Source: Eggerthellaceae bacterium (lineage in GTDB: Bacteria > Actinomycetota > Coriobacteriia > Coriobacteriales > Eggerthellaceae). From it: a stretch of DNA of 40,318 nt. The stretch spans positions 1 through 40,318 of the forward strand of contig JAFRLO010000004.1 in NCBI GenBank assembly GCA_017431165.1, in the 5' to 3' direction. Positions 33,455 through 40,318 of this stretch are shown in pieces (within the stretch, counting starts at the first letter, position 1; every line of letters begins with the position of its first letter). Both the position numbers and the translations under genes were made by a program. Below the pieces are notes generated by a model. The model was not told the DNA's origin and made no database searches. It saw only the letters and a program-made list of their open reading frames with translations.

Positions 33455-34078
33455 CTATTCCCAACGCACATTCACCGTGCAGTTCTCCAATTCGGTGCCG
33501 GTCAAGAGCGCCTTCACATGAGCCTCGACTACCCGTGCAGCATGCTCGCGCGCACTGTTAAGCAAGCCATCAGCCTTCGCTTGCTCCACATGCGAATCGA
33601 CCTCCGCCTTTAAGAGCTCTGCCACATCAGCAGGTGTGATTTGGTTAAACGGATTGAAGGTCTCATCGAGCGTTTCATACGAATTCGGGTCAGTATACGC
33701 ATCGAGGATCTCAACGTCGGGCAAGGTTACCGTTAAAATACGCGTGACATCGTTAAGCTCCACCTTTGCTTGAGTGATATCGCGGATACCTGCTTTCACG
33801 ACGCCATCATATGAAATCACGAAATACTTACCCGTGAAAGGAATGCGGATATCACCGATGAGCTTCTTGTTCTCCTGCTCGTATTTACCCATGTCGGAGA
33901 ACTCGTATTGCTGTGTCGTCAACTCGGCGATATCGCCGAACGAATTCTTGATGACGGTCACATTGATCTTCGTATCACCGTTTTCGAAGATCTGGAGATT
34001 ATTGATCGAGTAGATACCGAATAGCGCAACGACCGCGCCCAAAAGAAATGGGACGAGGATCTTCAGGAACGTCTTCAT
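33455..34078 (-). CDS. DUF4230 domain-containing membrane-anchored protein
   Basis: A 207-residue protein with an N-terminal membrane anchor (KILVPFLLGAVVALFGIY, residues 6-23) and an outer domain of the DUF4230 type. In the family order it shows FGDIAELTTQQYEFSDM, FTGKYFVISYDGVVKAGI, VTRILTVTLPDVEILDAY and a helical C-terminal part (AELLKAEVDSHVEQAKADGL). The function of the family is not established. I start at MKTFLK, since AAAGGGGG stands upstream; the frame is open to 34141. It converges on arsM and lies downstream of the asparagine-synthetase-like gene on the same strand, with 211 bases between. Confidence 0.82.
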   Translation of the reverse strand: MKTFLKILVPFLLGAVVALFGIYSINNLQIFENGDTKINVTVIKNSFGDIAELTTQQYEFSDMGKYEQENKKLIGDIRIPFTGKYFVISYDGVVKAGIRDITQAKVELNDVTRILTVTLPDVEILDAYTDPNSYETLDETFNPFNQITPADVAELLKAEVDSHVEQAKADGLLNSAREHAARVVEAHVKALLTGTELENCTVNVRWE

Positions 34079-34289
34079 AAGAAGGCCCCCTTTCTCTTCC
34101 ATCCTATCTGAAAGGTCGCATGCGATCGCATGTGCGAGCAATCGCGCAAGCCGTTATTACCACATCTGGAAGCGAATTACCATATCTATCTTTTCTGGTG
34201 CACCATATCTTGTGGTTGCATAGGCAGAATCCGCGAAAAATACGCATTATGCGGGCATTGCCCAAGCTTTGTGGTTCAATTGGGAAAGC

Positions 34290-35876
34290 TTATCGTTCGC
34301 TATTGCCGAAGAACAGCTCATACCAACGGATGAACAGGTAGATAACCCACACGTGACGCCAGATGCGCGTCTTGCGGCGACCGAACCAAATCGGATGGCT
34401 CACGCGCGGTTTCTCGCCTAAGAACGCATCGAGCAAGGCGCCGATTTCATCGACATTGAAGAACTCGCGGGCGACATCGCTCTCGAATGCGCGACGGATC
34501 TCGGCTGCCACCTTCGGGTCGGCAAGCCATTTGCGCGCAGGCACCGGGAAACCGAGCTTCTTGCGATACGCTACTTCATGCGGAAGCACACGCGATGCTG
34601 CGGCACGTAAGGCGAGCTTGTTCCCGCCATTCTCCCCCACCTTGAACTTGCTCGGCATGCGGCGTGCGATATCGAAGATGCGAAGATCACAGTACGGCAT
34701 GCGGATATCGAGCCCTGTACCGCGTACGATCTTGGTTGAGTTGAACAGAATGCTCGCCTCGAAATAGCTGCGCAAATCGGTGTAGAGCATCCACGCAACC
34801 GTGTCGTATTTGCGCCCACCCGCACCACGCTCACGCATGAAATCGCCAGCTTTACGGTTCGCATACCACTTCTTCAAAAAGCGCTTCTGCTCGAAGTCCG
34901 CCATGATATAGGTCGCCCCGAAATACACCGAGGTATTCTTGTTGTAGCGCTTAGCATTGCGATAGATACTGTAGCCTCCGAAGAACTCGTCAGCCCCTTC
35001 GCCCGAGAGGCACAGCTTCGATTCTTGGGCTATCTTCTTGCACGCGCAGAACAATGCAAGGCCGGCAACGTCGGCGGAGGGTTGCTCATAAGCTAAAAGG
35101 AAGTCGTCGATTGAGGCAAAGAACTCCTCGGGTGTGACCTTAACGCCCTCGAAGGCGCGACCGAGCGTTTCTGCGGTCTTGCGCGCATCTTCCTCTTCGC
35201 TTGCCGAAGGGTCGTCATAAGAGACGCAGTAAGCCTTCTTAGCACCGCTCTTCGCTAAGATGTACGACGAATCAACACCGCCCGAGAGGAAGCTATCGAC
35301 CTCTTCCCCCTCATCGATGATCGTATCTATGCTCGCATCGAACGCACAATCGAGCTCATCGGCCCACTCTTCCAGGCTCTTCGACTCATCAGGCTCGAAA
35401 GAAAGCTCCCAATACCGCCCGAGCACCAGCCCGCCTGAACCGAATGTCAAATAACCGCCTGGCTCGAGTTTGTATACACCCTTGAACAGGGTCTCCTCGC
35501 CGGGAACGTAGTTGAAGCCCAAATAGAACTGAATGAGTTCGCGATTGAGCTCGCGTCGGAATCCAGGCTGATCGAACAGGTCCTTTATCTGTGTGGCAAC
35601 GAGCAGACGGCCGTCGATGGTCTTGTAATAAAACAAAAGCTCCGCGCCCAAAGGATCGCGTGTGCAGAAAGTCTCGTAGGTTTCAGGGTTGTATAGCACG
35701 ATGGCGAACTGCCCATTGAGGTGGTTGCCCAACGAAGTGCCCCATGCATCCCATGCAGCAACAACCAATCGCTCCTCACGCTCACGACGCGATAAGCCAT
35801 CAATCGATACGCCCAGCTCTTCGGCGAGTTCCTCATGATTATGGATCAGCCCTTCGTAGGCTCTCAGCTCTACCAT
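34290..35876 (-). CDS. Asparagine-synthetase-like amidotransferase lacking the glutaminase Cys
   Basis: A 528-residue protein of the AsnB fold. The C-terminal synthetase domain looks intact: the PP-loop SFLSGGVDSSYIL and LSGEGADEFFGGY. The N-terminal glutaminase domain is cut: the start MVELRAYEGLIHNHEEL aligns with the AsnB stretch NGEIYNHREL, normally about 50-75 residues in, so the N-terminal nucleophile Cys is missing, as are the Asn and Glu of NGE. It cannot use glutamine by the known route. It may use free ammonia or be a different ATP-dependent ligase (McjC-type cyclases are similarly altered). GAAGGG precedes the start. In-frame residues upstream to 35927 hold no Cys-Gly-Ile start. 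Confidence 0.85.
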   Translation of the reverse strand: MVELRAYEGLIHNHEELAEELGVSIDGLSRREREERLVVAAWDAWGTSLGNHLNGQFAIVLYNPETYETFCTRDPLGAELLFYYKTIDGRLLVATQIKDLFDQPGFRRELNRELIQFYLGFNYVPGEETLFKGVYKLEPGGYLTFGSGGLVLGRYWELSFEPDESKSLEEWADELDCAFDASIDTIIDEGEEVDSFLSGGVDSSYILAKSGAKKAYCVSYDDPSASEEEDARKTAETLGRAFEGVKVTPEEFFASIDDFLLAYEQPSADVAGLALFCACKKIAQESKLCLSGEGADEFFGGYSIYRNAKRYNKNTSVYFGATYIMADFEQKRFLKKWYANRKAGDFMRERGAGGRKYDTVAWMLYTDLRSYFEASILFNSTKIVRGTGLDIRMPYCDLRIFDIARRMPSKFKVGENGGNKLALRAAASRVLPHEVAYRKKLGFPVPARKWLADPKVAAEIRRAFESDVAREFFNVDEIGALLDAFLGEKPRVSHPIWFGRRKTRIWRHVWVIYLFIRWYELFFGNSER

Positions 35877-35998
35877 TCGCGCACCCTTCGTGTTACATGC
35901 ATTTTGCATGGAGGCGTCAGTTTCCAAGGGGTAAATATAGCACGGCGCAAGCGCGATGCGGAGAAGTTCACCAGACTTACCGAAACGCCCCTCCTATG

Positions 35999-36508
35999 CT
36001 AGAGGCTTTTCAGTTCGAATGCGCCATCCTGATAGACCGCATAGCCATGGATGCCATCCTTCGGCAGGCTCACGCTCCCCGGATTCACGAAGCGGTGCCC
36101 GTCTTTCACTTCGTTTACCTGCACATGCGTGTGCCCCGAAACAAAACAGGCACCCTCAGACATCGGAGGAAGATGGTCGGAATCGAAAAGGTGACCGTGC
36201 GTGCAAAACAGCTCCTGGTCTCCATCGAAGACCACTGCGTAATCGGCCATGCACGAAAAGTCGAGCATCACTTGATCGACTTCAGCCTCGCAGTTGCCAC
36301 GCACCGCGATGATGCGATCGGCATATTTGTTGAGCATGCGCGCGACCTCCCGTGGATCATGTCCTTCAGGAAGCGGATTTCGAGGGCCATGGTACAGAAG
36401 ATCGCCGAGCAGGATAACCTTGTCGGGAGCCTCGCTTACTATATGCTCCACCAATCGCGCGCACCAAAACGCCGAGCCATGGATGTCGGAGGCTACAAGG
36501 AACTTCAT
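35999..36508 (-). CDS. yfcE: YfcE-type metallophosphodiesterase
   Basis: A 169-residue calcineurin-like phosphoesterase. The metal ligands are all in place: SDIHGS, LLGDLLYHGPRNPLPEG, VRGNCEAEVDQ, THGHLFDSD and SGHTHV. The words GDLLYHGPRNPLPEG and RGNCEAEVDQ closely follow E. coli YfcE, a small cytosolic phosphodiesterase active on artificial phosphodiesters. The natural substrate is not known. It ends 122 bases from the asparagine-synthetase-like gene on the same strand and is divergent from the DUF169 gene (158 bases between). Confidence 0.9.
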   Translation of the reverse strand: MKFLVASDIHGSAFWCARLVEHIVSEAPDKVILLGDLLYHGPRNPLPEGHDPREVARMLNKYADRIIAVRGNCEAEVDQVMLDFSCMADYAVVFDGDQELFCTHGHLFDSDHLPPMSEGACFVSGHTHVQVNEVKDGHRFVNPGSVSLPKDGIHGYAVYQDGAFELKSL

Positions 36509-36666
36509 AGGTATCGATCTCCTCTCGCGCTATCTCCGGAACCGCGCGTCAGAACCTTTTCGTCGCACGCAATCGTACCACGTGAGCGCGACACTTGCTC
36601 TATACTGTCGGTATGCACATGAAAGAATCCGCGCGTATATGCGCATTGTCTCAAAAGGAGTTGAGC

Positions 36667-37428
36667 ATGCTCATCGACGAGAAAGCCCGCGAAACCTTCG
36701 CAAAACTGGAATTGGAATTCTCACCTGTCGCTTTGAAGTACTATTACGCTCCTCCGAAAGGAGTCGAGAGATTCGAGGGCACAGGAGCGTTCTGCGAGCT
36801 GGTGCACGCTGCTTCACGCGGAGATGGCGCGTTCTACATCGATAAGGACAACGAGACATGCTTCGGCAAGGTGGCACTTGGAATGGTGCCTGATAACGGT
36901 CTCGCTGCGAGTGGGCTGATCGGTCCCGATATCGACATGTACGCCACGCAGGCGCCGAATGCGCGTTTGCATGACCTTTTGCCCACGTTAACGCTCGGCG
37001 CGCACAACGTCGTCGTCATGGCGCCTATCAAAGCATGCGACTTCGACCCCGATATCCTCGTAGTCGTCGCCCCCACTGAGAAAGCCGAAATCATCCTGCG
37101 TGCAACAAGCTGGGTGTCGGGAGATCCATGGGAGTCGAAGTCGACGCCCGTCATGAGCTGCGGCTGGATGTATGCGCACCCTTACGTTACTGGCAAGGTG
37201 AATTTCTGCATCACCGGCATGCATCACGGGTTGAAACGCCGCAACCTGTACCCGGCAGGCATGCATCTTATCGCCATCCCGTTTGCAAAGCTCCCCGAAA
37301 CCATCTACTCGCTGGAAAATATGAATTGGACGCCGCTCTACTTCCGTCAGGATACAGAAGAAGGTCGCGAAGAATTGGCTGCCGCCCAAGCGCGATGGGC
37401 CGAAGCTGGCACGAGGATTGGCGGTTAG
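36667..37428 (+). CDS. DUF169 domain-containing protein
   Basis: A 253-residue protein of the DUF169 family, common in anaerobes and archaea; function unknown. It shows the family layout: an early FSPVALKYYY, then CELVHAASRGDGAFYIDKDN, CFGKVALGM, a middle ILVVVAPTEKAEIILRAT, and a C-terminal MSCGWMYAHPYVTGKVNFCI. Several conserved cysteines may bind metal or a thiol cofactor. I start at ATG 36667, with AAAAGGAG six bases upstream; the frame opens at 36595. A -10-like TATACT lies at about 36602. It has no partner on the same strand before the hydrolase gene 88 bases on. Confidence 0.85.
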   Translation: MLIDEKARETFAKLELEFSPVALKYYYAPPKGVERFEGTGAFCELVHAASRGDGAFYIDKDNETCFGKVALGMVPDNGLAASGLIGPDIDMYATQAPNARLHDLLPTLTLGAHNVVVMAPIKACDFDPDILVVVAPTEKAEIILRATSWVSGDPWESKSTPVMSCGWMYAHPYVTGKVNFCITGMHHGLKRRNLYPAGMHLIAIPFAKLPETIYSLENMNWTPLYFRQDTEEGREELAAAQARWAEAGTRIGG

Positions 37429-37516
37429 CACTCAACCGTTTTGCAAAAGCATTTCGTTTATACTGAATCGTGAGCATGGAACCGAAGCCGTATCAGTTTG
37501 AGCAAAGGAGCATACG

Positions 37517-38479
37517 ATGACCGATGTCGCAATCATCCCCATCAACTTCCCTTCCCATGACGCCAAGAGCACATGCAAAGGGCAGATTTGGCAAGCCGCG
37601 GACTTGGACGGAAAACCACGCGGTATCATCCAGTTCGTACATGGCATGGCAGAGCACATCACACGCTACGACGACCTCGCGCGTTTCTTCGTCGACCATG
37701 GGTTCATCGCTTGCGGTATCGATCATATCGGTCATGGCGACACGGCTGCAACGAAGACCGACTGGGGCGTCATGCCCATCGAGGGCGGTTCGCAGGTGCT
37801 TGTCGATGATGCCCATGAGCTGCGTCTCGCTATACAGCAAAGCTACGGCGAGGACGTTCCGTATTTCATGTATGGACATAGCATGGGAAGCTTCGTTACT
37901 CGCCTGTACATAAGCCAACATGGAGCGGGCTTAAGCGGAGCGATTCTTTCGGGTACAGGGCATAATCCCGTCGCCGTTTGCAAGGCCGGTCTTATCCTCG
38001 CCCGGCGCATCGCGAAGAGCAAGGGCATTCGTTACCAGAGCAAGACCTTGCACAACTTGGCTGATGGCGCCTATTCCGGCGCTATCAAGGACGCACGCAC
38101 CAAATTCGATTGGCTCAGCCATGACGATGCGGTTGTTGATGCCTATATTGCCGATGAGGCAAGCGGCTTCCCCTTTAAGGCAGGTGGGTATGCAACCTTA
38201 ATGGAGCTTTGCGAGAAAATCGCGCATCAAAGCTGCGCTGATAAAGTCCCGCGCGACCTTCCCGTCTTATTCATTGCAGGCAACGAAGACCCCGTCGGCA
38301 ACAACGGCAAGGGCGTCACCGCCGTCTACGACATGTTCCGTAAGGCGAATATCAATGATGTCACGCTCACGCTTTACGATGGCATGCGCCATGAAGTGCA
38401 CAACGAAGTCGACCACGAGAAGGTCTACAACGATGTCCTGCAATGGATTGAAGACCGCATGGAAAGCCCTGCCGAGTGA
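37517..38479 (+). CDS. Alpha/beta hydrolase, monoacylglycerol-lipase/lysophospholipase type
   Basis: A 320-residue serine hydrolase of the Hydrolase_4 / PldB-like family. The oxyanion HGMAEH is followed by DHIGHGDT; the nucleophile elbow is YGHSMGSFV with Ser near residue 123; the acid is Asp in AGNEDPVG; the base is His in GMRHEVHNE. No signal peptide, so it acts in the cytoplasm. Such enzymes release fatty acid from monoacylglycerol or lysophospholipid. Glycerol kinase starts 54 bases later on the same strand, which makes glycerol-ester hydrolysis more likely. AGCAAAGGAG lies before the ATG. Confidence 0.87.
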   Translation: MTDVAIIPINFPSHDAKSTCKGQIWQAADLDGKPRGIIQFVHGMAEHITRYDDLARFFVDHGFIACGIDHIGHGDTAATKTDWGVMPIEGGSQVLVDDAHELRLAIQQSYGEDVPYFMYGHSMGSFVTRLYISQHGAGLSGAILSGTGHNPVAVCKAGLILARRIAKSKGIRYQSKTLHNLADGAYSGAIKDARTKFDWLSHDDAVVDAYIADEASGFPFKAGGYATLMELCEKIAHQSCADKVPRDLPVLFIAGNEDPVGNNGKGVTAVYDMFRKANINDVTLTLYDGMRHEVHNEVDHEKVYNDVLQWIEDRMESPAE

Positions 38480-38533
38480 TTCCACGCGAATTCGGGAAAC
38501 GTATAGAGGACTTAAGTAGAAAGCGAGAACAGA

Positions 38534-40039
38534 GTGAATCCGACAGAAGCTGGTCTTAAGGAAACGTATCTCATCGCCATCGACCAGGGCACCACATCAT
38601 CACGCGCTCTGCTTGTCGACGAGAAGGGAAACACGGTCAGGTCGTTCCAAGAGGAATTCCCTCAGATTTATCCTAAGCCAGGCTGGGTCGAGCACGACCC
38701 AATGCAGATTTGGCAATCCGTGAAACATACGCTCGAACAGCTGGCATGCGCACGTGAGCTTTCCGCTGAAAACGTCGCTGCCATCGGCATCACTAACCAG
38801 CGCGAAACGACAATGATCTGGAATCGCGAAACCGGCGAGCCGATTGCCAATGCCATCGTATGGCAATGCCGGCGTACCGCAGAAATGGTAAACGAGATCT
38901 GCGGTGCCGAAGAGATCGCCTTGCAAATCAAAAAGAAGACGGGGCTTCTTCCCGATGCCTATTTCTCTGCCAGCAAAATCAAGTGGCTACTCGATAACAC
39001 GCCAGGTGCGTGGGAAGAAGCCTACGCAGGCAAGCTCGCGTTCGGCACGGTCGATACATGGATCTTATGGAACCTCACCGGTGGCGCTGTCCATGCAACG
39101 GACTACACCAACGCATCGCGCACGATGCTCTTCAACATCCATACGCTCGAATGGGATGAATGGCTGCTTGACCTGTTCGGCATTCCCGCCTCGATGCTGC
39201 CGAGCGCACATCCAAGCGCATTTAATTACGGATTCGTCGCTGCCGGTCCGCTTGAGGGAACGCCTATCGCAAGTCTCGTTGGTGATCAGCAGGCAGCGCT
39301 CTTCGGCCAGTGCTGTTTCGAAGCCGGGCAGGCGAAGGCGACCTACGGAACAGGTTGCTTCCTGCTCGTGAACACAGGCGAGTCCGCATGCGAGAGCACG
39401 CACGGCTTGCTCACAACCGTTGCAGCAAGTGCCCCTGGAGAAAAAGTCACCTATGCGCTCGAAGGCAGCGTTCTGAATTGCGGCACGCTCATCAAATGGC
39501 TTCGCGATAACCTCGGCATCATAACCGATGCCGCCGAAACCGAAGCGATGGCGAGAAGTGTGGATGATGCTGCGGGCGTATATATCGTCCCCGCTTTCAC
39601 GGGACTCGGAGCTCCGTATTGGAACCCCGATGCACGCGGTGCCATCCTCGGCATCACCCGCGGTGTGAACAGGGCGCATATCTGCCGTGCGGCGCTCGAA
39701 GCCATCGCCTACCAAAACTACGACCTCGTCAAAGCGATGGAAGCCGACTCCTGCCAGGCAATCCGCCTCATCAACGTCGACGGCGGCGTCAGCAACAACG
39801 GCTTCTGCATGCAGTTCCAAGCCGATATCCTCGAAACAACGCTGCTTCGCCCCGCAAGCGTCGAAACCACAGCTCTCGGCGCCGCATTCCTCGCAGGCCT
39901 AAAGACCAATTACTATGCGAGCACGGATTACCTTCTCGGATTGCGCGGGAATGACGAAGTGTTCGAACCTCAAATGGACGATGAAACGCGAGAAGCGGTG
40001 CTCGCTGGATGGCGCAAGGCCATCAAGCGCGTCATGTAG
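38534..40039 (+). CDS. glpK: Glycerol kinase
   Basis: Phosphorylates glycerol to sn-glycerol-3-phosphate. The 501 residues begin LIAIDQGTTSSRALLVDEKG and hold PGWVEHDPMQIW, GITNQRETTMIWN, WQCRRTAEM, TVDTWILWNLTGG, NASRTMLFNI, GDQQAALFGQ, KATYGTGCFLLVNTGE and FTGLGAPYW, all family signatures. It starts with GTG, with only a poor ribosome site, after the hydrolase gene. No glpF or glpD is adjacent. Length is normal. The kinase probably lets the cell use glycerol set free by the upstream hydrolase. Confidence 0.97.
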   Translation: MNPTEAGLKETYLIAIDQGTTSSRALLVDEKGNTVRSFQEEFPQIYPKPGWVEHDPMQIWQSVKHTLEQLACARELSAENVAAIGITNQRETTMIWNRETGEPIANAIVWQCRRTAEMVNEICGAEEIALQIKKKTGLLPDAYFSASKIKWLLDNTPGAWEEAYAGKLAFGTVDTWILWNLTGGAVHATDYTNASRTMLFNIHTLEWDEWLLDLFGIPASMLPSAHPSAFNYGFVAAGPLEGTPIASLVGDQQAALFGQCCFEAGQAKATYGTGCFLLVNTGESACESTHGLLTTVAASAPGEKVTYALEGSVLNCGTLIKWLRDNLGIITDAAETEAMARSVDDAAGVYIVPAFTGLGAPYWNPDARGAILGITRGVNRAHICRAALEAIAYQNYDLVKAMEADSCQAIRLINVDGGVSNNGFCMQFQADILETTLLRPASVETTALGAAFLAGLKTNYYASTDYLLGLRGNDEVFEPQMDDETREAVLAGWRKAIKRVM

Positions 40040-40072
40040 TTTTTGCATGATTGAGCACACAATGCGATGACA

Positions 40073-40103
40073 AGGGGGGCTCGCCGGATCGGTTAGCCCC
40101 CCT
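40073..40103 (+). terminator. Terminator-like hairpin after glpK
   Basis: AGGGGGGCT (40073-40081) and AGCCCCCCT (40095-40103) pair, loop of 13 bases, about 35 bases past the glpK stop. CTCTATT follows; the U-tract is weak. Between here and 40238 I see no gene. Confidence 0.65.
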
Positions 40104-40238
40104 CTCTATTGCCAAGCGCTTCCGTACCGTCTGGAAACAGGACCTCATTCGCTTTATTGGAATCCTCACGCTTGTTGTTTTTGACTTATGCTGCGTCGTT
40201 TGCTCTTTCTTACGCAGTACATACCTGCAAATCGGGTT

Positions 40239-40318
40239 TTATAAGGCGTGTCCTCCAGATACCTTTATGACCTGCCCTGTCAGCATTCCCGCCTTATCGC
40301 TTGCCAAAAACAGAATCG
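40239..40318 (-). CDS. Short-chain dehydrogenase/reductase, C-terminal end (partial)
   Basis: Only the last 25 residues are inside the window. They read ILFLASDKAGMLTGQVIKVS then GGHAL and a TAA stop. FLASDxAxxxTGQxIxVxGG is the well-known C-terminal signature of classical short-chain dehydrogenases (FabG-like). The gene runs off the right edge. It converges on glpK. Its substrate cannot be told from this piece. Confidence 0.75.
   Translation of the reverse strand, partial: ILFLASDKAGMLTGQVIKVSGGHAL

Noticed and set aside
34264-34291. Inverted repeat AAGCTTT/AAAGCTT as a terminator of the asparagine-synthetase-like gene
   Set aside because: The stem is only 7 AT-rich bases with a 14-base loop and overlaps the stop codon; it is too weak to call.

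Overview
The window is bacterial chromosome of about 57% G+C by eye. It is gene-dense and made of housekeeping operons plus a few anaerobe-type redox genes. Clues to the organism are a CIRCE-controlled groESL, a type III pantothenate kinase, a TsaB-RimI-TsaD fusion, a multidomain Old-Yellow-Enzyme reductase with a 4Fe-4S site, Ni-hydrogenase maturation genes beside Tat genes, and a ferredoxin-tailed aldo/keto reductase. Together they suggest an anaerobic actinomycete of the class Coriobacteriia, probably Eggerthellaceae. This is inference from gene content, not from a marker search. Both ends cut genes (a 5'-truncated sodium:solute symporter on the left, the 3' end of a short-chain dehydrogenase on the right), so the window may be a whole draft contig.

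Layout. 1-7447 is a metabolic/transport region: symporter remnant, aldo/keto reductase, FAD/FMN/4Fe-4S enoate-reductase-like enzyme, two convergent MFS transporters and a decayed HTH fragment. 7448-11100 holds a DUF2130 protein and groES-groEL with a clear promoter and CIRCE operator. 11150-16169 is a minus-strand operon: amidohydrolase-like protein, 65-residue membrane protein, tatB-like gene, tatC, hypA, hypB, nadE. 16287-25197 is a minus-strand translation/cofactor operon: leuS, zinc-ribbon membrane protein, rlmB, Rae1-like NYN nuclease, coaX, tsaE, tsaB-rimI-tsaD; engB is divergent from leuS. 25978-30918 holds a universal stress protein, a Bcr/CflA-type exporter, lysS with an added tRNA-binding domain, greA and a second tatA. 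31102-40318 holds tRNA-Pro(CGG), a glycosyltransferase, an ArsM-like methyltransferase, a DUF4230 protein, an asparagine-synthetase-like protein without a working glutaminase site, a YfcE phosphodiesterase, a DUF169 protein, and a monoacylglycerol-lipase-like hydrolase followed by glycerol kinase.

How the genes fit together. The tsa genes make the t6A modification of tRNA and sit with leuS and rlmB, so that operon is about translation. hypA/hypB insert nickel into a hydrogenase, and the adjacent tat genes would export such folded cofactor proteins. The lipase and glycerol kinase could form a short route from monoacylglycerol to glycerol-3-phosphate.

I found no CRISPR array, prophage, integrase or intact insertion sequence, and no convincing wholly new system. 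The points most worth a second look are the amidohydrolase that has lost most of its metal ligands, the triple Tsa/RimI fusion, the LysRS-tRNA-binding-domain fusion, the glutaminase-dead asparagine synthetase, the 65-residue protein in the Tat operon, and intrinsic terminators lying almost on top of the greA and lysS start sites.
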